From Bradyrhizobium sp. Rc3b (lineage in GTDB: Bacteria; Pseudomonadota; Alphaproteobacteria; Rhizobiales; Xanthobacteraceae), in contig NZ_FOUS01000020.1 of NCBI RefSeq assembly GCF_900114915.1, forward strand, positions 1 through 64,000: a stretch of 64,000 bases of DNA, in the 5' to 3' direction. The notes under the pieces were generated by a model. It had not been told where the DNA came from and made no database searches. It saw only the letters and a program-made list of their open reading frames with translations. Position 1 is the stretch's first letter. Each line of letters opens with the position of its first letter. The position numbers were made by a program, and so were the translations under genes. This document shows, piece by piece, positions 26,109 through 34,969 of the stretch.

Positions 26109-26480
26109 ATGAACGACGAAGCGCGACTGGGGACGTGGAACGCCTATCAGGCCGCATGGGGGCCCGTTGAGGAGAGCGAACGGCGTCGGCTGCTCGAACA
26201 GAGCGTGGCCGCCGATTGCGTGTACACGGATCCGGGCTCGCAGGTGGCGGGGCGGGAAGCCTTGATGGCCCGCATCGGGCAGACGCAGCAAAAAATTCCG
26301 GGCGCCTACTTCAGGAACGACAGCTTCCTCGAACACCACGGGCAGGCGCTTTTCCGCTGGACCATGTACGACGGCGCCGGCCGCGTCTTCGTCAAGGGCG
26401 AGAGCTTCGGCCGCTTTGGCGAAGATGGTCGCCTGGTTCAGGCGACCGGCTTCTTCGAGGTGGCGGCGGCCACCGGCTGA
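26109..26480 (+). CDS. NTF2/SnoaL-like protein
   Basis: A 123-residue cone-fold protein: RLGTWNAYQAAWGPVEESER, VAADCVYTDPGSQVAGREAL, IGQTQQKIPGAYFRNDSFLE and RWTMYDGAGRVFVKGESFGR follow the usual order. Substrate unknown. It is divergent from a TetR repressor with which it shares a promoter region, so it is likely the repressor's main target. Confidence 0.85.
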   Translation: MNDEARLGTWNAYQAAWGPVEESERRRLLEQSVAADCVYTDPGSQVAGREALMARIGQTQQKIPGAYFRNDSFLEHHGQALFRWTMYDGAGRVFVKGESFGRFGEDGRLVQATGFFEVAAATG

Positions 26481-26527
26481 CCGTCCGCTGCCGCTAGAGA
26501 TCGGGTCCGCCGTGTCTCGGCTCTGCG

Positions 26528-27490
26528 TCAGGTCCCGCGCGCCAGCAGGGCCTTGAAGTCGGCTCGCGCGCGCTGCGCCTCGGCACGCGCCACGTCCGAG
26601 GCGTCGCCCATGCCGAAATAGCCGTGGATCAGGCCGGGGCCCTCATGGTGCTTGACCCGCACGCCGGCGGCCTCCAGCGTCCGCGCATAGGCAGCGCCCT
26701 CGTCGCGCAGGGGATCGAACCAGGCGGTGGTCACGACCGCGGGTGCAAGGCCCGCAAGTGAGGCGGCCCGCAGCGGCGAGACGCGCCAATCAAGGGCGTG
26801 ATCGGGCTCGGCGAGATAATGGCCGCAAAACCATTCCATCGTGGCACGCGTCAGAAAGTAGCCCTCGGCATTCTCGGCGCGTGAGGGATAGCGCGCGTTC
26901 TCGCGCACGTCGGCGTAAGCGCCGAGGACGTCGGTCACGGGGTAGACCAGCAATTGCGCGGCGAGCTTGATGCCAGCATCGCGGCAGGCGATCGCAGTGG
27001 TCGCGGCGAGATTGCCGCCGGCGCTGTCGCCGGCAACGCCGAGGCGTTTTGCGTCGCCGCCAAATTCCGCGACGCGGTCGAAGATATCACTCACGGCGGC
27101 GAAGGCGTCCTCGAACGCGCCCGGAAAGCGCGTCTCCGGCGGGCGGCGATAGTCGACGGAGATGACGACAGCGCCGGTCTCGATCGCAAGATTACGCGCC
27201 TGCCGGTCATGGGTCTCGAGGTCGCCCGCGACCCAGCCGCCACCGTGAAAGAACACCACGGTTGGCGCGGGCGTGCTACCGATCCGATAGACGCGTGCCG
27301 GAAGCGTGCCGGCGCCACCTTTCACCTTGATGTCCTCGACGCCGTCGACGGGCGGCGGCGGGATGGCGGCGCGCGAGGCAGCCAGTGCGCGCAAGGAATC
27401 GCGGGCGCTCTGTGGCGTCATGACCGTGGGATCGCGCATCGGCATGAGCGGAATGATCTGGGCGATGACGGGATCGAGTGGCGCGGCCAT
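26528..27490 (-). CDS. alpha/beta hydrolase, hormone-sensitive lipase family
   Basis: A 320-residue esterase/lipase. The oxyanion motif HGGGW (residues 82-86), nucleophile Ser156 in GDSAGG, acid Asp in WFDPLRDEG and base His in GPGLIHGYF are all present. This is the HSL (family IV) pattern, active on short acyl esters. GGAGGACCGCAACC before the ATG at 27490 fixes the start, 23 codons inside a longer open frame. No operon partner; physiological ester unknown. Confidence 0.9.
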   Translation of the reverse strand: MAAPLDPVIAQIIPLMPMRDPTVMTPQSARDSLRALAASRAAIPPPPVDGVEDIKVKGGAGTLPARVYRIGSTPAPTVVFFHGGGWVAGDLETHDRQARNLAIETGAVVISVDYRRPPETRFPGAFEDAFAAVSDIFDRVAEFGGDAKRLGVAGDSAGGNLAATTAIACRDAGIKLAAQLLVYPVTDVLGAYADVRENARYPSRAENAEGYFLTRATMEWFCGHYLAEPDHALDWRVSPLRAASLAGLAPAVVTTAWFDPLRDEGAAYARTLEAAGVRVKHHEGPGLIHGYFGMGDASDVARAEAQRARADFKALLARGT

Positions 27491-27663
27491 GGTTGCGGTC
27501 CTCCAGGGTTCTTGGTCTTGCTTGCCGCTTAGCATAGATTTTGCGCGCCGCATCGGCAACCGGCCGTGTCGTCAGGCCGGTGGATGAAGGGCCGGGAGGC
27601 TTTAGAGGGTGGAATTCGAAACGCTGGTCTAGTCATCCCGCAGCGTGCGTGGCTTCAAGAACG

Positions 27664-27918
27664 AGCCGGGTCGATCTCGGTGCGCCCTGCTACGGCATCG
27701 TGCTCGCGGCGCGGGACCGCGGTCTCGGCTCTGTCATCAACGGGCAGGGCATCATGCGCTCCGACATCGTGCGCGAGGTCGCGAGAAATTCCGGAGGACG
27801 AGATGATCATGACCTGCGTCGCGATGGGCTATCCCGACGACGACTTGCCGCGAACGCCGTTCGCTCGGACCGCGAGCATAACGAAGAGTTCGTGCGCTAC
27901 GTGGGTTTTGCCGATTAG
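27664..27918 (+). pseudogene. nitroreductase family remnant
   Basis: The C-terminal third of a nitroreductase survives in two frames. DLGAPCYGIVLAARDRGLGS, INGQGIMRSDIVREVA and ANAVRSDREHNEEFVRYVGF are in one frame, while IPEDEMIMTCVAMGYPDDD is in the next. Two compensating shifts (near 27783 and 27841) explain this. The FMN-binding N-terminal part is gone; the upstream bases show no similarity. It is therefore a decayed gene, not a functional short one. Confidence 0.8.
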
Positions 27919-28002
27919 CATCATGAAGAGGAGATTATTCTCTCGCAAAATTTTTTTGGTGCGGAGTCGTTCGCGGCCTCTTGCAATCTCGAAGATGCGG
28001 GA

Positions 28003-28027
28003 GGAACAATATGCAGACTGAGAGGTT
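28003..28027 (+). promoter_or_regulatory. probable EcfG-type promoter
   Basis: GGAAC at 28003-28007, 16 bases, then GGTT, ending 24 bases before the ATG at 28052. Confidence 0.55.
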
Positions 28028-28051
28028 TGTTGCTGGCGCGAGGGAATTGAC

Positions 28052-28255
28052 ATGCGGCGGCTGGCTAGCCTGGTTCGATGGTTCTTCGGCCCGCGGCTGC
28101 GGCGCCCCATCGATGCTGATCCAAGTCTTCCTTTCACACCCGAAGAGTTCGGCCGGCTGATACGCAGCGGCAGGCATGAGGACATGAAGCTGCTGGCCGA
28201 CGGCCTGGCCTGCCGGTCCATCCCGCACCGCGCCAGCCATCGCGCGACCCATTAG
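28052..28255 (+). CDS. small hypothetical protein
   Basis: A 67-residue basic protein: MRRLASLVRWFFGPRLRRPI, then DADPSLPFTPEEFGRLIRSG and a His/Arg tail. It has an amphipathic or membrane-surface start. GAGGGA lies about eight bases before the ATG, and an EcfG-like promoter lies at proper distance, which argues that this is a real stress-inducible gene. Function unknown. Confidence 0.5.
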   Translation: MRRLASLVRWFFGPRLRRPIDADPSLPFTPEEFGRLIRSGRHEDMKLLADGLACRSIPHRASHRATH

Positions 28256-28282
28256 GGTGCGTTCGAGACGGGTCTGTCGCGC

Positions 28283-29401
28283 TCACCGCGTGAGCGCGAC
28301 CTGCTTGAATGAGTGGACCAGAGCCTTCTCCAGCTTCCCATTCATCCCGCACAAGACGTTGTAGGCCTCCGCGCGCGGCATGGTCGGCTTGTAGTGCCGG
28401 CGCTCGATCAGCGCCGCGAAGATGTCCGAGATGGTCAAAATCCGCACGATGTCGCCAATGCTCTCGGCGCAGAGCGCATCGGGATAGCCGCTGCCGTCGA
28501 GGTACTCGTGATGATGACGAACGGCATCGAGAATTTCCGGTGAAATCTTGTCGTGCCCTTTCAGAAACGCGTGGCCCGCGGCTGGATGGGTCTCGATCTG
28601 GGCACGTTCTTCCGCATCGAGGCGGCCCGGCTTGTCGAGAATGGCCAGCGGAATCTGCGCCTTGCCGATGTCGTGGAACATGGCTGCCGAGTACAGACGC
28701 TCCAGATCGGCTCTTCCGACACCGAGGCTCAGGCCGAAGTCGATGGCGAGGCCGGTCACGAGCAGGCAGTGCTGATAGGTTCCCTCGTGGTGGCGCCGTA
28801 CCGTCGAGAGCCATTCCGAAAGACCTCGCTCGGTTATGCGATCGGCGATCTGGCGGCCGGCCTCCTTGGTGCCGTCTATGTCAAGAGGTTGGCCCAGGGT
28901 CACAGCCGTGAACATCGATGCGACAGCGGTCGCCGCCGCCTCGACGGCGTTGTCCGGTTGCAGTGTGTCGCCTGACGCAGCGGACGATCCGTCGGCCGGA
29001 TCGGTTAGTGCCGCCAGCAGTTTGGTCCGGCCGACAGTGCTGGGAAGGACCAGCGTCGCCCCGAGCGCGTAGGCTTGCGAGATACCGACGTGAGAGCTGT
29101 GCTCGAGGAGAAATATCCGCTTCTTCGCCTTGGCGAGCTTGCCAGCCCGTCTCTTGAGGGCGGCGATATTGTCGACGTCGCGCAGGTCCGCGCGGATGAC
29201 GATGGCGGCGGGCACCTGCGACAGCTTGGCTTCGGCGTCCAGCCGTTCGCCGGCGACGGCGAAACGGTCCTCAAGGATCGTGCAGACGCCGGCCAGCCTG
29301 TCGGACGTATCCGCCAGCACATGCACGAAGGAGCGGGCCGCTTCCTTCTCGCGGATGCCGTCCGCGTTGACGGGGCTGAGGATGGTTCGCGCGTTCTGCA
29401 C
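28283..29401 (-). CDS. HD-GYP domain phosphodiesterase-like protein
   Basis: A 372-residue protein with a divergent receiver-like N-terminal half and a C-terminal HD-GYP domain. Metal ligands are visible: His211 (GTYQHCLLV), His243-Asp244 in FHDIGKAQIP, His272 (ETHPAAGH), and HHHEYLDGSGYP at 297-307, which contains the GYP. The domain hydrolyses cyclic di-GMP when complete. Here 'SDIFAAL' follows at about 325, as in active members. It is in line with the PilZ and DUF2336 genes upstream on the same strand, which suggests a common signalling function. Confidence 0.9.
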   Translation of the reverse strand: MQNARTILSPVNADGIREKEAARSFVHVLADTSDRLAGVCTILEDRFAVAGERLDAEAKLSQVPAAIVIRADLRDVDNIAALKRRAGKLAKAKKRIFLLEHSSHVGISQAYALGATLVLPSTVGRTKLLAALTDPADGSSAASGDTLQPDNAVEAAATAVASMFTAVTLGQPLDIDGTKEAGRQIADRITERGLSEWLSTVRRHHEGTYQHCLLVTGLAIDFGLSLGVGRADLERLYSAAMFHDIGKAQIPLAILDKPGRLDAEERAQIETHPAAGHAFLKGHDKISPEILDAVRHHHEYLDGSGYPDALCAESIGDIVRILTISDIFAALIERRHYKPTMPRAEAYNVLCGMNGKLEKALVHSFKQVALTR

Positions 29402-29451
29402 GGCTCGACCTGGACTATCGTGGATTGCAATAATTGGGATGAATTGTAGGC

Positions 29452-29784
29452 CTATTTGCTTCGGGCGACGGTCTGCGTAGCAGCCGAGGGTGCGCTCGCC
29501 GGCTTCTTTTTGCCGTCAGCGGTGACGAAGTGAATGCCGGCCGTGGTGCCATCGATCCAGACCAACTCGCAGCGCCGATAGGCGAGCCCGGTCGACGACA
29601 GCAGCATGAAGAATTCCTTGGCCTGCAGCACGTCCAGCGTGCCCTCGACCTCGACCTTTGCGCCTGTCTGCGACACGTCGAGCAGAACGCAGCTGCGCCG
29701 CCATGTGCCGTCAGAGCCCATCAGATTGACGGCCTGCCTGTGGTCCATCCGCACGCGCGCCGCCTTGCGGCCGTCGAACTTCAT
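29452..29784 (-). CDS. PilZ domain protein
   Basis: A 110-residue single PilZ domain. The c-di-GMP motif is seen as an N-terminal Arg-rich RKAARVRMDHRQ (RxxxR-like) and DVSQTGAKVEVEG (D/NxSxxG), followed by the barrel strands to GIHFV. It likely binds c-di-GMP, though the RxxxR spacing should be checked. It lies 3 bases after the DUF2336 gene, so the two are one transcription unit, followed by the HD-GYP gene. Confidence 0.9.
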   Translation of the reverse strand: MKFDGRKAARVRMDHRQAVNLMGSDGTWRRSCVLLDVSQTGAKVEVEGTLDVLQAKEFFMLLSSTGLAYRRCELVWIDGTTAGIHFVTADGKKKPASAPSAATQTVARSK

Positions 29785-29787
29785 CGG

Positions 29788-30891
29788 CTACCCCCCCGTT
29801 TTTGCGCCGCGATCTCGCCGACTGCTCTCCTTGACGCTTGCGGCGATTTCCCCCCAACGCACCGTCCACTGACTGGTCGACAGCAGCAGCGTCTCGAAAA
29901 CGTGTTGTGCGCGTTCGCGCTCGGTAAAGGAAAGCCTGGTGCCGCTGCGGTTGCTCAGGATGGCAAGCGTGGTCTGCCAGTTTAGCCGCGACGCCCGGCA
30001 GGCCATCACCAGGCCTTCGCAATCGCCGTCGGTCATGACGTGCTCGACGATCTCGATGGGGGTCCCCGAAAGCACCGACAAGGCGGTGAACAAATTGGCG
30101 GTCTCGCCGCGGATCGCGAAGCGGTTCACCGCAGAATCGTTGAGCTTGCCGATGCGGTTGAGCGCGATGATCTCCGGCCGTGCGCTTGCATAGGCGGCCG
30201 CGCTAGGCAGCTTGGGCACGATCGGCGCTGCCGCTCGAGGACACGAGACGGTGGAAGCCTTTGGCTCCGCGCGAGCGTCGGGGGCCGGCGAGGCCGGCAG
30301 CAATTTCCGCAGGACCGGATCTGGCGTGCCTGGTCTGAGCGCCAGGGCCTTCGTGAGTTCGTCATCGCTTGCGCACGTTTCAACGAGCGCGACGTAGGCG
30401 GCATCGGAGAACCGCGCCCCTGCGTTGCTGATCAGCGCAAGGTGAACGGCGCGGCCGCCGCGCTTGATGAGCGTCTCGGTCAATCGGGGTTCGATGCGCG
30501 CTCGGACAGCGATCGCGAGTTGCTGCGGTTCGCCGCTCGAGATCGCGATTGTTTCGAGATCGGACGTGGAGAGCGCCTGCGATTTGAGCAGAACGGGGCA
30601 GGCCACGCCGGGATCGTCGTGTAAGGCAAGACGTTGCAGGGTCTTCGGCGGAGCCACTTTGAGCTCGGCAAGCGCCGCGCCGAGTTGAATCAATGCGCTG
30701 GCCTCGACCCGCTCCGTCAATCGAAGCAGGACGCCGTCGACCACACTGGCCAGCAATTCCTGAGGCCGGTCGCGGCTGCCGGTGAGCAGCTGCAAAATGC
30801 CTTCGAGGATGCGAGCGCAGCGGTCCAGCGGGCAAGTTGCGACCGCATCCTCCAACTCGACCAAAATATCAGCAGGCGAATTTGCCATCAT
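29788..30891 (-). CDS. DUF2336 protein
   Basis: A 367-residue helical protein of the DUF2336 family, found mainly in alphaproteobacteria. It has HEAT-like helix pairs (LASVVDGVLLRLTERVEASA, LAIAVRARIEPRLTETLIKR) and the family C-terminal segment ALNRIGKLNDSAVNRFAIRG. The biochemical role is unknown; genes of this family often accompany c-di-GMP or motility genes. Start is one of two consecutive ATGs at 30891, without an evident ribosome binding site. Confidence 0.85.
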   Translation of the reverse strand: MMANSPADILVELEDAVATCPLDRCARILEGILQLLTGSRDRPQELLASVVDGVLLRLTERVEASALIQLGAALAELKVAPPKTLQRLALHDDPGVACPVLLKSQALSTSDLETIAISSGEPQQLAIAVRARIEPRLTETLIKRGGRAVHLALISNAGARFSDAAYVALVETCASDDELTKALALRPGTPDPVLRKLLPASPAPDARAEPKASTVSCPRAAAPIVPKLPSAAAYASARPEIIALNRIGKLNDSAVNRFAIRGETANLFTALSVLSGTPIEIVEHVMTDGDCEGLVMACRASRLNWQTTLAILSNRSGTRLSFTERERAQHVFETLLLSTSQWTVRWGEIAASVKESSRRDRGAKTGG

Positions 30892-31188
30892 GGCAGGAGC
30901 CTGAAATAAAATAGCTATCGATTTAACGAGCTCTATTGGGCCTCAAAGATGTTAATTTTTAATTTTGAGAATTAAATCCCAGGGTTTTATACACCGCGGC
31001 ATTTCGGGAAATGCTATCGAAAATCGGCAAGGCTCGACGTCCCGGCTTGTCCTTTCAGTTGGACCCTTCCCAATTGATCAGGACACGTTAGGATTGATTC
31101 TTCAGGTCCGACGAGAAACCACAAAGGGGAAGCGGATCGGCACCGTTGCCGGATGCGCATCGATTGCGACACCGGGTTTCGTATTTTC

Positions 31189-32136
31189 ATGAACAGCATT
31201 GATGACGTGCCCAGGCTGGCACTCAAGACATTTCGTTTTTCAGACGTCGACGAATTTCGAAGCGCCATACGCGGGCTGAATTTCGAGTTCACGCCTTTCG
31301 TACGGAAGATTTCGTCTGAGCAGACAATTCTGTCGTTGCCCGGGTGCGACGTGAATTTGACGTGCGCGTTTCCCCGGGTCGTTGATGCACAGCTCGTCGG
31401 GAATTGCACGGCGATCGGCTTCACGATGGACGACCTCAACGTCCCCATTCGCTTCAATGGCTCGCAACGTGCGCGCCCGGCCGTGGTCATTGGCAGCGGC
31501 GGCGCGGCCTACACCGTCATCGAGGAGGTGCAGCGGCAAATCGCCTCAGTGGTTTTCAGCCCGGAGGTGAGGGACCGCGGCTGGCCCACAGCTTCCCAGA
31601 CCTTCAAGATTTTCGAAACGAGTGCCGCTGGCCTGGACCGGCTGCGCAGTGTGGTGCGTGAGGTGCTGGCCGCGGCCTCAGAGCCCGTCGAGGCGTCAGA
31701 TCTCCCGGTCAAGGCAAGGGCAATGAAGGAATCCCTGCTCGCGGCCGTCGACCACGTGTTGGGAGATGTCGTTTCGGTCCGCTGGACGCTGCGCCCCAAT
31801 GACGAGCGGAACTTCAGGATGTTCCGGGATATCAGTGCGCTACTGTCCGATGACCTCTCGCAGCCGATCTACAGCGAGGAGATTGCCCGCAAGCTCGGAC
31901 TGTCCGTCCGCACCATGCACGACGTCATCCGCCGCTATCGCGGCATGAGCCTGCACCGTTACTTGCGCCTGCGCCGGCTGTGGCTGGAGCGCCGACGGCT
32001 GCTCGCCGGCGCCGACAGCGTCAAGGCGGTGGCGCTTGCGTTCGGCTTCTGGCATCTCAGCGATTTCTCCCGAAGTTACCGCGACCAGTTTGGCGAGACG
32101 CCGTCGCAAACGCTGGAGCGCGGACGCGGGCGATAG
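31189..32136 (+). CDS. AraC family transcriptional regulator
   Basis: A 315-residue regulator. The C-terminal AraC double HTH is clear: YSEEIARKLGLSVRTMHDVI, RRYRGMSLHRYLRLRRLWLE, then AVALAFGFWHLSDFSRSYRD and QFGETPSQTL. The N-terminal 200 residues are a ligand-binding region of no obvious family. The ATG at 31189 is preferred, but one 12 codons upstream (31153) is open; neither has a clear ribosome binding site. The roughly 300-base upstream gap to the divergent DUF2336 gene is AT-rich. Confidence 0.85.
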   Translation: MNSIDDVPRLALKTFRFSDVDEFRSAIRGLNFEFTPFVRKISSEQTILSLPGCDVNLTCAFPRVVDAQLVGNCTAIGFTMDDLNVPIRFNGSQRARPAVVIGSGGAAYTVIEEVQRQIASVVFSPEVRDRGWPTASQTFKIFETSAAGLDRLRSVVREVLAAASEPVEASDLPVKARAMKESLLAAVDHVLGDVVSVRWTLRPNDERNFRMFRDISALLSDDLSQPIYSEEIARKLGLSVRTMHDVIRRYRGMSLHRYLRLRRLWLERRRLLAGADSVKAVALAFGFWHLSDFSRSYRDQFGETPSQTLERGRGR

Positions 32137-32185
32137 TTGACGGATCGAGTAGGGCCGGACGCCGGTTTTGTGCTACCATCCGGCC

Positions 32186-32776
32186 ATGAGCAATCGCATC
32201 CTCGTCCTCTACGGTTCCTACCGTTCCGACCGCATGGGCATCCGCCTTGCGAATTTCGTCATCAACCGGCTGCGCGCGCGGGGCGACGATGTCACCTTGA
32301 TCGACGCCAAGGCGATCGGCCTGCCGATGCTCGATCGCATGTACAAGGAGTATCCGAAGGGGTCGGCACCCGAAGCGTTGGAGATTCTGGCCGGACAGAT
32401 CCGCGACGCCGACGGATTCGTCTTCGTCACCGGCGAGTACAATTGGGGCATCCAGCCCGGCCTGAAGAATCTCACCGACCACTTCCTCGAAGAGTGGTTC
32501 TGGCGTCCGGCCGCGATCGTGAGCTATTCCGCCGGCCGCTTCTCGGGCGCGCGCGCCGCGACCGCCTGGCACGGCACGCTGTCGGAGATGGGCATGGTGG
32601 TGGTGTCGAGCACCATCGGGGTCGGCCCGATCGCACAGACATTGTCGGCCGACGGCGAGCCGATCGGTGATGGCGGCAAGGCCCTGGAGCGCGCGTTCCC
32701 GCGCTTTGCCGACGATCTCGCCTGGTGGATCGAGGCGGCGAAGGCGCAGCGGGCGCGCAAGGCGCCGCCTTATTGA
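32186..32776 (+). CDS. NADPH-dependent FMN reductase-like flavoprotein
   Basis: A 196-residue flavodoxin-fold reductase. ILVLYGSYRSDRMG is the FMN phosphate loop, DADGFVFVTGEYNWGIQPGL followed by KNLTDHFLEEW is the hallmark EYNxxxPGxLKN motif, and a C-terminal helix follows. It transfers electrons from NAD(P)H to FMN or a quinone/azo acceptor. It stands between an AraC gene and a convergent chemoreceptor gene; the AraC protein is a possible regulator. Confidence 0.88.
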   Translation: MSNRILVLYGSYRSDRMGIRLANFVINRLRARGDDVTLIDAKAIGLPMLDRMYKEYPKGSAPEALEILAGQIRDADGFVFVTGEYNWGIQPGLKNLTDHFLEEWFWRPAAIVSYSAGRFSGARAATAWHGTLSEMGMVVVSSTIGVGPIAQTLSADGEPIGDGGKALERAFPRFADDLAWWIEAAKAQRARKAPPY

Positions 32777-32782
32777 ACTTGT

Positions 32783-34864
32783 CTACGCCGCCCTGACTTC
32801 GCCGAGGAAGCGGTCGAACTGGCCGGCGAGATCGCGCGACTGGGTCGAGAGCTGCTCGGCGGCGCCGAGCACTTCCCTTGCGGCCGCGCCGGTGTCGTCG
32901 GCAGCGCGCTGCACGCCTGCGATGTTGGTGTTCACCTCCTGGGTGCCGCGGGCGGCCTCCTGGACGCTGCGGGCGATCTCCTTGGTCGCCGAGCCCTGTT
33001 GCTCGATCGCCGCGGCGATCGCGGTGCCGATCTGGTCGATCTCGCCGATGACGTCGGCCACGTTGCGGATCGCGGCCACGGTCTCGTTGCTCGCGGTCTG
33101 GATCGCCGTGATCTGCTCAGAGATTTCGGTGGTGGCCTTGGCGGTCTGGCCCGCCAGCGATTTCACCTCGGAGGCGACCACGGCAAAGCCGCGGCCGGCC
33201 TCACCGGCGCGGGCGGCCTCGATGGTCGCGTTCAGCGCGAGCAGATTGGTCTGCTCGGCAATGCTCTGGATCAGCGTGACGACGTCACCGATCTTCTGCG
33301 CGCCCTCGGCGAGGGTGCGTGCGGTGTCGCCGGTGCGGCGGGCGTTCTCGACGGCGCGGGCCGCGATCTCGGTGGATTGCGCGACCTGACGACCAATCTC
33401 TGAGATCGAGGAGGTCAGCTCCTCGGTGGCGCTGGCGACGGTCTGCACGTTGGTCGAGGTCTGCTCGGAGGCTGTGGCGACGACCGCGGCCTGGCTGTTG
33501 GTCTGGGCCGCCGTCGAAGTCATCGACTGGGCCGTGCTTTCCATGGTCGAGGAGGCCCGGGACAGGCCGCCGACGAGCTCGGTGACCTTGGCCTCGAACG
33601 CGCGGGTGAGTTCGTCGAGCGCCTGGGCGCGGCGCATCTTGCCGTCGTTCTCGGCCTGCTTCTCGGCCGCGAGCCGGTCGGCCCGGATCATGTTGTCCTT
33701 GAAGACCTGGACGGCGGCAGCCATCGCCCCGATCTCGTCGGAGCGCTCGGCGCCCGGGATGCTGTCCGCAACCTCGCCCTCGGCAAGCCGCGACATCCGG
33801 CTCGTCAGGCCGACGATCGGCGCGCAGACGCGGCGGCGAACCATCACGATGAGGCCGACGCTCGCGACGAGCACGGCGGCAAGGCCTGCAAGCGCGATGG
33901 TGAAGCTGGTGCGCGCGGCCGAGGAGGCGCCGGCGAGGATCTGCTCGGCATTGTCATAGAACGCGTCGCGGACCTCGATGATGGTGCCGAGGCCGCGCTG
34001 CGTGGCGGCGTAATAGGTGTCCATATCGTGTTCGTACTTGCCGCTGACGGCGCCGTCCTTGACGAGCTTGAGCTCGCGGCCGAATTCCTCGACATAGATC
34101 GAATTGAACTTTTCCAGCGCGGTGGCGACGTTCGCCGGCGTTGCCGGATTGCCGCGCAATTCCAGAAGGGCCATCACGAGTTGGTCGTTGCGGCCCTGCG
34201 AGCGGCCGATGTCAGCCTTCTCGGCATCGGTCGCCGGCTTCTTGCCGCCGACGAGGTTCTTGTGCAGGCTCGAGTTGAAGCCGCCGACGTCGCGCAGCGT
34301 CATGGCGGTATTGGCGTAGCTGGCCTGCCGGTAGGCGTCGCCGTTCAGGATCGCCATGCGGCGGACCTGCTCGTTCAGCAGCGCGGTCACGCCGCTGTTG
34401 AGCACGGCATTGTCTGCGACGATCTTCTTGGCTGCGTCCTTGCGGGCCTCCGCCGGCCCGGTGAGCGCCTTGTCGATGGCCTCGCGCAAGGCGGTGAATT
34501 TCGCATTGATTCCATCGATGTTGCTGCCGACGCTGTTGCCGTCGTCGAACGAGCCGGGCAGCTCCTTGCGCAGCGCGTTCATCCTGTCGCGGGCGCCGTC
34601 GGTCTGCTTGCGCAGCTTGTTCTGTTCGGCGAGCAGTGCAGGGTCGATCGTGGCGGGGCCGTAGAGGATGTTGGTGGAGAAGCCGCGCTCGGGGTTGAGA
34701 TAGCGCGGGATATCGCTGGCGGCGCGGACGATCGCCAGGCGGCCTTGCGCCTCGCCGATCCGCTCCATCGTTTGGTACTTGGTCACGGCGACGTAGACGG
34801 CGAGGCCGCCACCCACGGTCGAGAGCGAGACGATGGCGGTGGTCAGCAGCGTTCCGATTTTCAT
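32783..34864 (-). CDS. methyl-accepting chemotaxis protein
   Basis: A 693-residue chemoreceptor. TM1 at about 5-27 (TLLTTAIVSLSTVGGGLAVY), a large periplasmic helical sensor (28-318), TM2 at about 319-342, HAMP at 343-396 and a cytoplasmic signalling hairpin whose tip is IAEQTNLLALNATIEAARAG at about 535-553. The hairpin tip is the canonical CheA/CheW contact. There is no CheR/CheB tether pentapeptide at the end (LGEVRAA). No che genes are adjacent, so it feeds a remote array. Confidence 0.95.
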   Translation of the reverse strand: MKIGTLLTTAIVSLSTVGGGLAVYVAVTKYQTMERIGEAQGRLAIVRAASDIPRYLNPERGFSTNILYGPATIDPALLAEQNKLRKQTDGARDRMNALRKELPGSFDDGNSVGSNIDGINAKFTALREAIDKALTGPAEARKDAAKKIVADNAVLNSGVTALLNEQVRRMAILNGDAYRQASYANTAMTLRDVGGFNSSLHKNLVGGKKPATDAEKADIGRSQGRNDQLVMALLELRGNPATPANVATALEKFNSIYVEEFGRELKLVKDGAVSGKYEHDMDTYYAATQRGLGTIIEVRDAFYDNAEQILAGASSAARTSFTIALAGLAAVLVASVGLIVMVRRRVCAPIVGLTSRMSRLAEGEVADSIPGAERSDEIGAMAAAVQVFKDNMIRADRLAAEKQAENDGKMRRAQALDELTRAFEAKVTELVGGLSRASSTMESTAQSMTSTAAQTNSQAAVVATASEQTSTNVQTVASATEELTSSISEIGRQVAQSTEIAARAVENARRTGDTARTLAEGAQKIGDVVTLIQSIAEQTNLLALNATIEAARAGEAGRGFAVVASEVKSLAGQTAKATTEISEQITAIQTASNETVAAIRNVADVIGEIDQIGTAIAAAIEQQGSATKEIARSVQEAARGTQEVNTNIAGVQRAADDTGAAAREVLGAAEQLSTQSRDLAGQFDRFLGEVRAA

Positions 34865-34969
34865 GATCTGTCCGGCAATTGGCGCGGGGAGAAAGATATT
34901 CTCCGGAAAATAGACAGACCGTATTAATCGCGGGTTTACGCTGGTGGATGCCGCGGGTGCGCGCCTGGC

